From positions 16,796-80,795 of the forward strand of contig SHNE01000056.1 in the NCBI GenBank assembly GCA_004295015.1: 64,000 nt of DNA, in the 5' to 3' direction. The translations under genes and the position numbers were made by a program. The notes below the pieces were generated by a model that saw only the letters and a program-made list of their open reading frames with translations, did not search any database and was not told the origin of the DNA. This stretch comes from Bacteroidota bacterium (GTDB lineage Bacteria; Bacteroidota; Bacteroidia; AKYH767-A; 2013-40CM-41-45). This document shows, piece by piece, positions 55,584-64,000 of this stretch; within the stretch, counting starts at the first letter, position 1, and each line of letters opens with the position of its first letter.

Positions 55584-56318
55584 CTACTTGACTGCTGCCC
55601 CACCTTTTGTATAAAACTGGAGGCCATTTATCTTTTTTGCAGTCACAAGATCAGAAAAAGCGTCATTTTTATGCACATCATCTGAAAGAATAAGTCCACC
55701 TGTTTTAAGTGAATCATAAACAGCTTCAAACTCGAAGGTCATGTTTTCATAGCTATGATCACTATCATGAAAAAAAACATCTATTTCCTTAAGTTCTTTA
55801 ATAAGCTGCGGTAATAATTCCTGACTTGGCCCCAGGCGTAAGTCCCAGCGATGACGAAGTTCATCAGGGACAGCCCATCCGGAACTTTGCCGGATGTTTG
55901 TTGGATTATAACTCTTGAGATCCTGGTTTGGCAAATCAATTGAATACAGTTTTCCCTTTCCGTTTTTGTGCATAGCATTTAGAATCGTCCATGAAGAAAC
56001 CCCATGTGCAACTCCGGTCTCAACCATCACTCCGGGTCTGGCGCAGCGAACAATAAAATACAAAAATTTTCCGAAGAGATACGTAGGTTTATTTCCCGGA
56101 AGTGAAACACCCGGCAATTGATTCAGCGGAATGAAATCACCATCACTAATCTCTTTCAGAACAGCTTTTGCATAGGATCTGTCAAATGAATCACCGAGTA
56201 AAATTTTACCGGCACGCATTAACATAACCTCATGTAAGGTTGATTTATTACCCAGTGCAAACTGTAAAAGTGCATAGGGGTGATTAAGAAAACCCGCTCG
56301 GGAAAACTGAATAATCAT
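55584..56318 (-). CDS. Class I SAM-dependent methyltransferase
   Basis: 244 residues from ATG. VMVETGVAHGVSSWTILNAM is motif I (VETGVAxG variant), with LYSIDLPNQ as motif II and IDVFFHDSDHSYENMTFEFE, a Methyltransf_24-type block whose DSDHSY could bind metal, then GGLILSDDV. It lies 10 bases after the Wzx-like flippase gene. The role is probably methylation of a sugar in the repeat unit. Confidence 0.82.
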   Translation of the reverse strand: MIIQFSRAGFLNHPYALLQFALGNKSTLHEVMLMRAGKILLGDSFDRSYAKAVLKEISDGDFIPLNQLPGVSLPGNKPTYLFGKFLYFIVRCARPGVMVETGVAHGVSSWTILNAMHKNGKGKLYSIDLPNQDLKSYNPTNIRQSSGWAVPDELRHRWDLRLGPSQELLPQLIKELKEIDVFFHDSDHSYENMTFEFEAVYDSLKTGGLILSDDVHKNDAFSDLVTAKKINGLQFYTKGGAAVK

Positions 56319-56328
56319 TTTCTGTATA

Positions 56329-57678
56329 TCATTTTAATTCAGCTTCTGAAAGCTTAATTGTTTCATTCATTTTCCTGTTCACCAGGTAGCCAAAAAGAGC
56401 AAGATTGAGCAGGTTAATAGCCAGCAAAACAATCGACATCCCTGTCGACTGCAGGGGAGGCACAAGGAGTATACTCAATCCAATCCCGGCAAGAATAGTC
56501 ACAATATATATTTTTAATCTTTCCCTTATCAGACCAAGACTCAAAACCAATGGCAGCATCCAGAATGTGACAGAAGCAGTTGTAGCCCCAACAATAAAAA
56601 AGCAAAATGCTCCTGATGCAGCAACATACTCTGTCCCATAAACCAGACCTATGATAGTCTGACTAAAGCTAATACTTATAACCATAAAAACGATTGCAGG
56701 AACCAGCGCCAGCGAACTGATACGAAGAATCATTTTTCTTGTTTCGTGAAATTTTCGTTCAGCTAAAAGCCTGGAGAATTGCGGAAACACCGACTGAACC
56801 AAGGGGTCAGTCAATGTCAGAACTGCATAAGCAAGTTTCTTAGCCACATTGTATAAACCAACCTGCTCAGCAGATGTCAATGCCCTGAGTAAAACAATGT
56901 CGCCTTGAGAAATTAAAGTTTTCAAAGAATTACCAATAGAATTTCCAAGAACGTAATTCCGGAATTCTTTCATATCGCCTTTAATTAAGGCTACAGGCGA
57001 ATGATGATGTCCTCCCAACTCTCTTCGCAGCTCCCAAAAAGAGAGCGCATTACAAATGAATCCATTGAGGAATCGAGTAAGAATAACAGCAATGAAGAAA
57101 ATGTTCAGATCGCGGGGATAAAACAGAACAGCTATTGCTATTGCTACTGTTTCAATCACATCCATGATCATTTGAATAATTGAACTAAGGCGAAATTTAT
57201 AATACAGCCGGAGCAATCCTCTGCTTACAGAGTTCAAATAAGTCACACTCGCTGCAGCTGCATAGGCAATAATGAACCATTCAAGACCCGGTTCTTCTAT
57301 AAAAGTTGAATATGAAATTCTGCTCAGCACTGCAATCACCAACACAGAAACAAGCGACATGAGGAAACTAAAGAACAAACTCACTTTCACCAGGGCCATT
57401 AATTTATCCTTGCGCCCTTCCGCATGGTAAACTGCACCGTATCTGATTAAAGCTGTGCCTATGTTCAGATTGAGAAATTCCTGGACCAGACCTACAAATG
57501 CTACGACTACTACATAAGTTCCGTAAATACTAACTCCAAGACCTCTTGCAATAAGAATGGAGCGAAGAAAAGCCAGACCGGTGCTGAAAAAATTGGAGAA
57601 AAAAACCCACGAACTATTCTTAAAGAGTTTCTTACTCTCAGGGTCAAGCTTTTTCTTAATAAATTCAATTATTTTCAA
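56329..57678 (-). CDS. Wzx-like polysaccharide flippase
   Basis: 449 residues from TTG at 57678. No ATG or GTG precedes the first helix, and a stop lies in frame shortly upstream. The N-terminus KKLFKNSSWVFFSNFFSTGL and about 12-14 hydrophobic helices define a member of the MOP exporter superfamily. ERKFHETRKMILRISSLALV in the middle is typical. It would flip the undecaprenyl-linked repeat unit to the periplasm. It lies between the Wzc-like kinase and a methyltransferase gene. Confidence 0.9.
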   Translation of the reverse strand: MKIIEFIKKKLDPESKKLFKNSSWVFFSNFFSTGLAFLRSILIARGLGVSIYGTYVVVVAFVGLVQEFLNLNIGTALIRYGAVYHAEGRKDKLMALVKVSLFFSFLMSLVSVLVIAVLSRISYSTFIEEPGLEWFIIAYAAAASVTYLNSVSRGLLRLYYKFRLSSIIQMIMDVIETVAIAIAVLFYPRDLNIFFIAVILTRFLNGFICNALSFWELRRELGGHHHSPVALIKGDMKEFRNYVLGNSIGNSLKTLISQGDIVLLRALTSAEQVGLYNVAKKLAYAVLTLTDPLVQSVFPQFSRLLAERKFHETRKMILRISSLALVPAIVFMVISISFSQTIIGLVYGTEYVAASGAFCFFIVGATTASVTFWMLPLVLSLGLIRERLKIYIVTILAGIGLSILLVPPLQSTGMSIVLLAINLLNLALFGYLVNRKMNETIKLSEAELK

Positions 57679-57726
57679 AACAGAATGGCAACAGAATTCA
57701 TGTATGAATCAACGACGAAATCCGCT

Positions 57727-60207
57727 TCAGGCTTTAGTGCCATTACCACCTTTTTTTTCTGCCCTTGGCTTGGCTTCTGATTTATCCTTCCTCCAGAATT
57801 TCTTCTTCTTCTTACCTTTTTCTTCTTCGTAATAACCATACCCGGTTCCATAGCCATAACCATACCCGTATCCATAACCGTAACCATAGCCGTATCCATA
57901 AGGAAGACTTCCGGCTTTTACGGCGTTGAGGATGATACTCAGATTTTTAATCTTCTTTTCGCGGTAGATCTTATTAATTATGTCGAGGTGATGTTTTCTG
58001 GTTACATTCTGTCTTACGACATAGACCGTAGCATTGGCATACCGGGTTAACATCATAGCGTCAGTAATCAATGCCATTGGAGGAGAATCGAGGATTACAT
58101 AGTCGTAATTCTCTTTTAGATAGCCGATCAACACATCCATATTTTCACTCAAAAGTATTTCTGACGGATTTGGCGGTTTGGGGCCGGACAAAACGAAATG
58201 TAAATTCTCAACGCCTGACTTCTGAACAATTTCTTCCAGCTTAGCGGCACCGATCAAATAATTACTTACACCAATATCACTTTCCAATTCAAAGCGTTCA
58301 GGTGCTTTAGGCTTACGTAAATCAAATCCGACGAGCACCGTACGTTTTCCTGACAAGGCAATAATTCCTGCCAGATTCAGGGCACAATAACTTTTCCCTT
58401 CGGCGCTAATTGAAGAGGTGACTAATATAACAGATGATTTTCCGGTAGGCGGATTAAAATACTGAAGATTTGTTCTTAACGAACGAAAGGATTCCGCAAT
58501 ATAACCTCTGGGATTATCTTTGACTACCAATTCAGATTCCACATTGCTATAGCCAACAATTCCAAGCATTGGAATCTTTGTAGATTTTTCAAGCGTAGCT
58601 CTGTCACGAATTTTATCATTCATGATGTCTCTGAAATAGACAAATCCGGCAGGCAATACCAAACCAACCAATAGTGCAATGGCAAAAATTTCTGTCTTTA
58701 CGGGTCTGACCGGACGATAGGAAGCATTAGCGCGATCTACCATTTTATTGTCCGAAATGGTAGAAGCAAGAATGATGGCAGTTTCAGCTCTCTTTTGCAT
58801 TAAATAAGTATACAAAGCAGCTTTTACTTCTCTCTGTCTTTCTATATTCACCATGATCCTTTGTGAACCCGGAAGTAATTTTATTTTACCCTCAATACGA
58901 CCTAACTGGGATGTGGCCTCCTGTTGCGACACCTGGATACCTGCCCGGATACTTTTTACATTTTCGAGAAGATCATTTTTAGTATTCTGTATCGCGAGCG
59001 TCAGCTCAACCATACGTGGATTATCAGGAGTTGCGCTGTTAGACATGAGGCTACGTTGTGCCTCAAGGTCATTAAGCATAGAAATTAGTTTTAAGAGGAG
59101 GGCATCGTCTATCCCTAAACTTGATGGTGAAAGCCCTTTTAAATTCTTACCTTCTTTTACATAATTCTCAAGGTAATTTAAGAAACTTAGCTTGAGATCA
59201 AGTTCCGATATTTTTGCGTCATAATTTTTTGCGCTCTCCAGATAAGTCTGTGCTTCTGCAGTAACATTTGTAATTCCTTTTGCAGATCTGAACAACTCAT
59301 ACTCTTCCTCTACCTGATTCAGGTCTTTAGAAATTAAGGCAAGCTGCTCATCTATAAACATCAATGAGTTTTTGGCTAACTCGTTCTTCTCATCAATATT
59401 TCCTTTTAGCCACATAGCAATCAGGGTATTGATAAAATCGATAGCCTTTTCCGGAACAGGGTCCTCAAGAGACAGACGAAGTATAGATGATTGTTTATTA
59501 GTGATGGAAATATCAATTGCTTTTTGGTAACGATTAATTAATCCATCAATCGTATTGTATCGAATAACGAATGACCGCTTTTCATAATTCACATTATCAA
59601 ATGCCTTGTCATTAAAATTATCTTTCTTCTCTACTCGGAAAGAACCCAATGCATTGGAAACATGCTCGCCAAATCGATGAGTACTTTTAATCTCTTTATC
59701 GTCGGACGGGTTATAGAAAGTAATATCGTACTTATTCCTATTTACAACTTTGATTTTAATTGGAACAGAATAGGAAAAGTATCTTAGTGAATCGTCAATA
59801 AAATCAAACGGACAAGTATTGTAAAGCTCGCTGGTCTTTATGCTTCCCTTGAGAAAATAGGTGACATCGAAATTCAGTTTTTGGACAGTCTTGGCTATAA
59901 GAGTCCTGGATTTTAAAACTTCAATTTCATTCTGGATATTCCGGTCTGTAGTGAAATCATTTAATTGCTTGAGGATATCCGCCGCATCCGTGCTGCTCTT
60001 TGGCTGCTTTACCATGACAGTTCCTGATGCTGCATAAACCGGTGTTGCATACCATGTGTAATAATATGCTATTAACATTGCCAATACGAGGCTTATGATA
60101 TACAGGTACCAGTAGCGTATAACATAGTTAAAGAAAAAACCTTTCAGGTCTAACCCGGTTTCTTCTTCTTCTAAATTATCCTGAGATTGTATTGGATTCT
60201 GTTCCAT
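57727..60207 (-). CDS. Wzc-like chain-length regulator fused to BY-type tyrosine kinase
   Basis: 826 residues from ATG. TM1 (YWYLYIISLVLAMLIAYYYT) begins a Wzz-type periplasmic domain with coiled coils and a GNVR-like region (LRTPVMVERQREVKAALYTY-type pattern around GSQRIMVNIERQREVKA). TM2 is in IFAIALLVGLVLPAGFVYF. The cytoplasmic kinase has Walker A-like SSISAEGKSYCALNLAG, Walker A' VGFDLRKPKAPE and Walker B YVILDSPPMALI. The C-terminus carries nine Tyr-Gly pairs plus three more tyrosines, then a lysine-rich end. Autophosphorylation of the tyrosine tail controls polymer length and export with Wza, which is encoded 19 bases upstream. Confidence 0.93.
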   Translation of the reverse strand: MEQNPIQSQDNLEEEETGLDLKGFFFNYVIRYWYLYIISLVLAMLIAYYYTWYATPVYAASGTVMVKQPKSSTDAADILKQLNDFTTDRNIQNEIEVLKSRTLIAKTVQKLNFDVTYFLKGSIKTSELYNTCPFDFIDDSLRYFSYSVPIKIKVVNRNKYDITFYNPSDDKEIKSTHRFGEHVSNALGSFRVEKKDNFNDKAFDNVNYEKRSFVIRYNTIDGLINRYQKAIDISITNKQSSILRLSLEDPVPEKAIDFINTLIAMWLKGNIDEKNELAKNSLMFIDEQLALISKDLNQVEEEYELFRSAKGITNVTAEAQTYLESAKNYDAKISELDLKLSFLNYLENYVKEGKNLKGLSPSSLGIDDALLLKLISMLNDLEAQRSLMSNSATPDNPRMVELTLAIQNTKNDLLENVKSIRAGIQVSQQEATSQLGRIEGKIKLLPGSQRIMVNIERQREVKAALYTYLMQKRAETAIILASTISDNKMVDRANASYRPVRPVKTEIFAIALLVGLVLPAGFVYFRDIMNDKIRDRATLEKSTKIPMLGIVGYSNVESELVVKDNPRGYIAESFRSLRTNLQYFNPPTGKSSVILVTSSISAEGKSYCALNLAGIIALSGKRTVLVGFDLRKPKAPERFELESDIGVSNYLIGAAKLEEIVQKSGVENLHFVLSGPKPPNPSEILLSENMDVLIGYLKENYDYVILDSPPMALITDAMMLTRYANATVYVVRQNVTRKHHLDIINKIYREKKIKNLSIILNAVKAGSLPYGYGYGYGYGYGYGYGYGTGYGYYEEEKGKKKKKFWRKDKSEAKPRAEKKGGNGTKA
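57828..57905 (-). repeat. Imperfect hexanucleotide repeat encoding the Tyr-Gly tail
   Basis: Consecutive TAYGGN units encode nine Tyr-Gly pairs, then Thr-Gly, Tyr-Gly and Tyr-Tyr near the end of the Wzc-like kinase. Codon third positions vary, so the units are not identical. Gain or loss of a unit would keep the reading frame. Confidence 0.8.
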
Positions 60208-60226
60208 GCTGATTTATTCGTAATAA

Positions 60227-60976
60227 CTATTTCGTTAATTGGAAAATTGCAACCATAGCAGCAAATCCTCCAAAGATTACCGGCAGGACTCGGTAATAAT
60301 TTTGAGTCAGGAATCTTTTGTTCTTCATTGGTTCGACATAAATAATGTCATTACAATGCAAATAATAGTATGGTGAATTAAATAACTCACGCGAAGTCAA
60401 ATCAATTATGGCAAATTCCTTTCGGCCATGAATTTCCCTCACCACTTTGACATTCTCCCTGTTACTGTAAATGGTAAGATCTCCGGCCAAAGCCAAAGCC
60501 TCGGGAAGCGTAAGTCTTTCATTAGAAACCGAGAAAACACCCGGATGTGCTACTTCACCAATTACGGTCACCCGATAGTTCCTGATACTTAATTTAACGG
60601 AAGGACTAATTATATATTTTTCCAGTCGTTTAATGATGGTATCTCTTGCAGCTGCAGATGACAAGCCGGCCAATTTCAATTCACCCACAAGAGGCATTTG
60701 AATGTTTCCGTAAGAGTCTACCAAATAACCGCTGGCCATTGAGTTATCGTCGTTCGGATTATCCGAATAATTGAAATATTGACTTGCTTCGGCACTTATA
60801 CTGGCAACAAAGATATTTAAGATGTCATTGGGCTGTATCAAAGCCACATAGCCTGTATCCTGAAATGTCATTACCGAATCAATTCTCTCATTAGCTTGAA
60901 AATACACTATCTTTTTCTGTGGGGTACAGGAAAAGAGAATAACACAGGAAATAAAAAAAATTGTCTTTTTAATCAT
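60227..60976 (-). CDS. Wza-like polysaccharide export lipoprotein
   Basis: 249 residues from ATG at 60976; an upstream GTG extension of 25 residues would place the lipobox away from the N-terminus. The lipoprotein signal is IKKTIFFISCVILFSC with the lipidated Cys at 17. The Poly_export domain follows (YVALIQPNDILNIFVASISA), then SLBB-type strands (RNYRVTVIGEVAHPGVFSVS). It ends with a C-terminal hydrophobic helix (VLPVIFGGFAAMVAIFQL). It forms the outer-membrane channel or its periplasmic ring for polymer export. It is the first gene of the rightmost leftward operon. Confidence 0.9.
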   Translation of the reverse strand: MIKKTIFFISCVILFSCTPQKKIVYFQANERIDSVMTFQDTGYVALIQPNDILNIFVASISAEASQYFNYSDNPNDDNSMASGYLVDSYGNIQMPLVGELKLAGLSSAAARDTIIKRLEKYIISPSVKLSIRNYRVTVIGEVAHPGVFSVSNERLTLPEALALAGDLTIYSNRENVKVVREIHGRKEFAIIDLTSRELFNSPYYYLHCNDIIYVEPMKNKRFLTQNYYRVLPVIFGGFAAMVAIFQLTK

Positions 60977-61011
60977 TTTAAGCCCATCTGAATAAAACCA
61001 AGATCTATAAA

Positions 61012-61026
61012 CATGGAGATTCCATG
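61012..61026. promoter_or_regulatory. Palindrome upstream of the export operon
   Basis: CATGGA-GAT-TCCATG, a perfect 6-bp inverted repeat with a 3-base spacer, 36 bases upstream of the Wza-like gene. Its position would suit an operator. No -7 box could be assigned nearby, so it is a weak candidate. Confidence 0.25.
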
Positions 61027-61082
61027 AATAAATTGTGTACTGTTTATGCACTAAATTGTTTCAAAGGCTTAGAATTTGGGTA

Positions 61083-61117
61083 AAAAAAATCCCCTGCCTA
61101 AGGAGGCAAGGGATTTC
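61083..61117 (-). terminator. Terminator of the giant T9SS repeat protein gene
   Basis: AAATCCCTTGCCT pairs with AGGCAGGGGATTT with one mismatch around a short loop; on the minus strand a run of eight T follows. It begins 20 bases past the stop codon at 61137. Confidence 0.8.
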
Positions 61118-61136
61118 AAACATGTTTAATTAAGAT

Positions 61137-64000
61137 TTATTGAACCATTAATGGGAATTTATTGATTCCTGTGGAAGCACTTTCAAGGAGTACCAGGTAC
61201 ATTCCGGCGGCCAGTTCATTCAGTTCAATCGGAATAACATTCTCTCCGGTTACAGAAGAAGCAGAAACTTCCCGCACAACTCTTCCTGTCTGATCCATTA
61301 CTCGTAGAATGAATGTCTCCTCCTGATTCACAGTGTATTTCAATTGGAATTTGCCATGAGCCGGATTCGGGAATAAGGTCGCTGAAACTAAATTAGATTC
61401 AGCTATCGTTTCAGCAATCCTGCACGTAATACTCACAGGCAATGTTCGGGTTCCTGATACGCCACATGCATTAACCGCCTTCACACCAAGAGTACCTGCG
61501 CCAGCGCCCCAGAGAACAACCATATTTGTATTCACAGTAGGTGTTCCTGATAATAAGGTTGCACCTAAAGGAACTATACACTGATACGACGTTGCTCCAG
61601 GAACCGCAGCCCATGTATAAACTTCTGTTGAGCCTGCACAAACACCGGTACTACCGGAGATTGCAACAGGAGTAGAAGGATTACCATAGACATTCACGGA
61701 TCTCTCATATCCCAGTCCACATGCATTCAAACCACCAACTTTAAGTACACCTGAAACAAAGTTAGCAGGGAATTGCAGAATTATACCATTCAGATTGCTT
61801 GGACCAAGTACTGTAACCCCCGCAGGAATTGTCCACTGGTATCCGGAAGTTGCACCTGTCAGTGAAGGAATAGAATACTGGTAAGTCTGTCCACACACCC
61901 CTGCAGTCGGGTCACCACCTATATTCTGAGGTGTAGGAAGTTTTCCTGTACCGAGCGATAAGGTACGAACAGGACCCGGTGATCCGCAAGAACCAACTGC
62001 AGCGACTGTCAATGATCCGGATACGAAGTTAGCAGGGAATGTAACACTTGCTGAAGTACCGGAACCAACTACTGTGGCACCGCCTGTTACGGCCCAGTTG
62101 TAAGATACTGCTCCATTCACAGGGGCGATAGAGTATGACTCCGTTGACCCCGGACAGGCTTTTGCCAATCCGCTTATAGGACTAGGAACGCCTGGACCAC
62201 CAGTTAGAGTGAGGCATCGGGATGCGCTATTAGTACCACAAGAGGTAGTGGCAAACACACATATAGTTCCTGAAGTATAAGCATTCGGGAAATTGACAGT
62301 TACGCTATTGGAATTTCCTACAACAGTAGCTCCATTACTTGCAGTCCAAGTATAGGTAGCTGCCCCGTCAATCGGCTCAATAGAATATGGATTTCCGGTT
62401 GTGTTAGGACAAGCTATGAGCGAGCCTGCAGTGAATATCGGTGTATTCAAACCACCACGTACCCAGAAACATTTAGTATTGGTGAAACCACAAGCATTGC
62501 TGGCATAGACACAAATATTATAGCCGGATGCTCCCGGTTGCAATGCACCGAACGTGACTGTGCAGAAAGTATCAGGAGTTGAAACAGGACTTGCTAATCC
62601 GTTTATCAAAGTTCCCGGAGGTACAGACCATGTATATGATGTTGCACCAGGTGACACGTTTACAGAGACAACCTGTGAAGAACCAACACAAGCAGTAATC
62701 GGTGCTACAATGGTTTGAATGCTTGTTGCAGGAGGAGAACTCATGATCGTTAATATCAATTCCTCAGTATGACATCCAAGCACATCAGTATAAGTTCCAC
62801 TGCTCGTATATGTCTGACCATTTACAGTCCAGAAATATGTATCGCAAGCAGACACCGTAACTGAATTAGTTGTTGCTGAAACAATTGTTAATACCAATGT
62901 CTCAGTATGACATCCTACTACATCTGTGTAAGTTCCGCTTGCAGTATAGGTTTGTCCGTTTACTGACCAGGTGTACGAATCACAAGCAGATGCTGTTGTT
63001 GAATTAGAAGTGCTTGCAGTGATTGTTAATACCAAAGTCTCAGTATGACATCCTACTACATCGGTGTAAGTACCGCTTGCAGTATAAGTCTGGCCATTTA
63101 CTGACCATGTATAAGAATCACAAGCCGATGCTGTCGTAGAATTACTTGTCGAAGCAGTGATAGTTAATACCAAAGTCTCAGTATGACATCCTACTACATC
63201 GGTGTAAGTTCCACTTGCAGTATAGGTCTGTCCGTTTACTGACCATGTATAAGAATCACACGCAGATGCTGTAGTAGAATTAGAAGTGCTTGCAGTGATT
63301 GTTAATACCAAGGTCTCGGTATGACATCCTACTACATCGGTGTAAGTACCGCTTGCAGTATAAGTCTGTCCGTTTACTGACCATGTGTACGAATCACAAG
63401 CTGCAGCTGTTGTTGAATTAGTAGTGCTTGCAGTGATTGTTAATACCAAGGTCTCGGTATGACATCCAACTACATCTGTATACGTTCCACTTGCAGTATA
63501 AGTCTGACCGTTTACTGACCAGGTATATGAATCACAAGCTGATGCTGTCGTAGAATTACTTGTCGAAGCAGTGATTGTTAATACCAAGGTCTCTGTATGA
63601 CATCCAACTACATCGGTGTACGTTCCACTTGCAGTATAAGTCTGTCCGTTTACTGACCAGGTGTATGAATCACAAGCCGATGCTGTTGTAGAATTACTTG
63701 TCGAAGCGGTAATGGTCAATACCAAGGTCTCAGTATGACATCCAACTACATCGGTATAAGTTCCGCTTGCAGTATAGGTCTGGCCGTTTACTGACCATGT
63801 GTAAGAATCACAAGCTGCAGCTGTTGTAGAATTAGATGTGCTGGCTGTTATTGTCAATACCAATGTCTCAGTATGACATCCAACTACATCGGTATAAGTT
63901 CCGCTTGCAGTATAGGTTTGTCCGTTTACTGACCAGGTGTAGGAATCACAAGCCGATGCTGTTGTTGAATTACTTGTCGAAGCAGTGATAGTTAATACCA
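61137..64000 (-). CDS. Giant T9SS-secreted repeat protein, N-terminus beyond the window
   Basis: An open frame of 954 codons reaches the right edge, so the start is outside. From the right: nine 46-residue repeats with the core ACDSYTWSVNGQTYTASGTY and DVVGCHTETLVLTI, each with two cysteines. Five to six PKD/Ig-like domains follow (for example SYTWSVPPGTLINGLAS and YTWTASNGATVVGNSNSVTV). The last 85 residues are a type-A sorting domain: ATLFPNPAHGKFQLKY, FILRVMDQTGRVVREV and LAAGMYLVLLES, ending KFPLMVQ. T9SS sorting domains route proteins to the cell surface, where they are anchored via a lipid or released. The protein is likely a surface adhesin. No catalytic domain is visible in this part. 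Confidence 0.92.
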   Translation of the reverse strand, partial: VLTITASTSNSTTASACDSYTWSVNGQTYTASGTYTDVVGCHTETLVLTITASTSNSTTAAACDSYTWSVNGQTYTASGTYTDVVGCHTETLVLTITASTSNSTTASACDSYTWSVNGQTYTASGTYTDVVGCHTETLVLTITASTSNSTTASACDSYTWSVNGQTYTASGTYTDVVGCHTETLVLTITASTTNSTTAAACDSYTWSVNGQTYTASGTYTDVVGCHTETLVLTITASTSNSTTASACDSYTWSVNGQTYTASGTYTDVVGCHTETLVLTITASTSNSTTASACDSYTWSVNGQTYTASGTYTDVVGCHTETLVLTITASTSNSTTASACDSYTWSVNGQTYTASGTYTDVVGCHTETLVLTIVSATTNSVTVSACDTYFWTVNGQTYTSSGTYTDVLGCHTEELILTIMSSPPATSIQTIVAPITACVGSSQVVSVNVSPGATSYTWSVPPGTLINGLASPVSTPDTFCTVTFGALQPGASGYNICVYASNACGFTNTKCFWVRGGLNTPIFTAGSLIACPNTTGNPYSIEPIDGAATYTWTASNGATVVGNSNSVTVNFPNAYTSGTICVFATTSCGTNSASRCLTLTGGPGVPSPISGLAKACPGSTESYSIAPVNGAVSYNWAVTGGATVVGSGTSASVTFPANFVSGSLTVAAVGSCGSPGPVRTLSLGTGKLPTPQNIGGDPTAGVCGQTYQYSIPSLTGATSGYQWTIPAGVTVLGPSNLNGIILQFPANFVSGVLKVGGLNACGLGYERSVNVYGNPSTPVAISGSTGVCAGSTEVYTWAAVPGATSYQCIVPLGATLLSGTPTVNTNMVVLWGAGAGTLGVKAVNACGVSGTRTLPVSITCRIAETIAESNLVSATLFPNPAHGKFQLKYTVNQEETFILRVMDQTGRVVREVSASSVTGENVIPIELNELAAGMYLVLLESASTGINKFPLMVQ
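62745..64000 (-). repeat. 138-bp tandem repeat array, at least nine copies
   Basis: The string GACATCC and its flanks recur every 138 bases (for example 62911, 63049, 63187), encoding a 46-residue unit. The eight copies towards the edge are nearly identical in DNA, differing at scattered silent positions; the ninth (62745-62890) is degenerate (ACDTYFWTVNGQTYTSSGTY). Two near-synonymous variants of the linker (SNSTTASAC, SNSTTAAAC) alternate irregularly. The array continues beyond the window. Confidence 0.9.

Noticed and set aside
57675..57899. Minus-strand frame rich in Met/Gly/Asp over the Wzc tail
   Set aside because: It is the shifted reading of the hexanucleotide Tyr-Gly repeat and lies within the kinase gene.
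1..64000. tRNA, rRNA or CRISPR features and toxin-antitoxin or defence islands
   Set aside because: No cloverleaf-type segments, ribosomal signatures, spaced direct repeats or recognisable defence genes were seen; the only spaced repeats are protein-coding arrays and the short AAGTGG set.

Overview
The window looks like chromosome from an AT-rich member of the Bacteroidota. Supporting signs are a type IX secretion (T9SS) C-terminal sorting domain, a PorV/PorQ-type outer-membrane protein, a TonB-dependent receptor with an N-terminal carboxypeptidase-regulatory-like domain, giant Ig-repeat exoproteins, and promoters of the TTTG-N19/20-TAnnTTTG kind. Gene starts lack strong Shine-Dalgarno sequences. 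I cannot name a genus. I saw no tRNA, rRNA, CRISPR array or intact insertion sequence. Nearly everything is on the minus strand; only ruvC, smc and one methyltransferase-like gene are on the plus strand.

Positions 1-5.6 kb hold the N-terminal 1853 residues of a giant secreted protein (lamin-tail, chitobiase-like, CotH kinase, lamin-tail, then about nine Ig-like repeats) that runs off the left edge. Positions 5.9-18 kb are mostly housekeeping: a di-heme peroxidase, a DUF58 protein, trxA, dnaE, an orphan peptide-type ABC permease, a GT2 glycosyltransferase, a flippase-like membrane protein, ruvC, a HIT hydrolase and greA. Positions 18-27.2 kb form an envelope operon of TonB receptor, 1410-residue exoprotein and PorV/PorQ-like barrel, ending in a perfect hairpin. 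Divergent from it is smc, with the best promoter in the window. The 470-base gap after smc has two strong hairpins and a three-copy 20-bp-period motif that may be an insertion-sequence relic.

Positions 31.5-61 kb are a surface or exopolysaccharide locus. Export and assembly genes are Wza-like lipoprotein, Wzc-like tyrosine kinase, Wzx-like flippase, Wzy-like polymerase, Wzi-like barrel and an initiating sugar-phosphate transferase of unusual architecture. Between them lie four GT4 glycosyltransferases, a DUF354 GT-B protein, a DegT aminotransferase, GNAT and FemAB-like acyltransferases, a glutamine-dependent asparagine-synthase homologue, three SAM-methyltransferase-like proteins, two polymerase-beta-type nucleotidyltransferases, a two-domain oxidoreductase, an alpha/alpha-toroid protein, a NodB-like deacetylase and a left-handed beta-helix acyltransferase. 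Overlaps and gaps of a few bases indicate long operons. The gene set suggests an amidated, acylated and possibly aminoacylated glycan with additional nucleotidyl- or methyltransferase-dependent steps.

The right edge (61.1-64 kb) is the C-terminal part of a second giant exoprotein: at least nine 46-residue tandem repeats (138 bp, nearly identical at DNA level), PKD-like domains and a T9SS sorting domain. All functions are read from sequence motifs and family knowledge; no database search was run.
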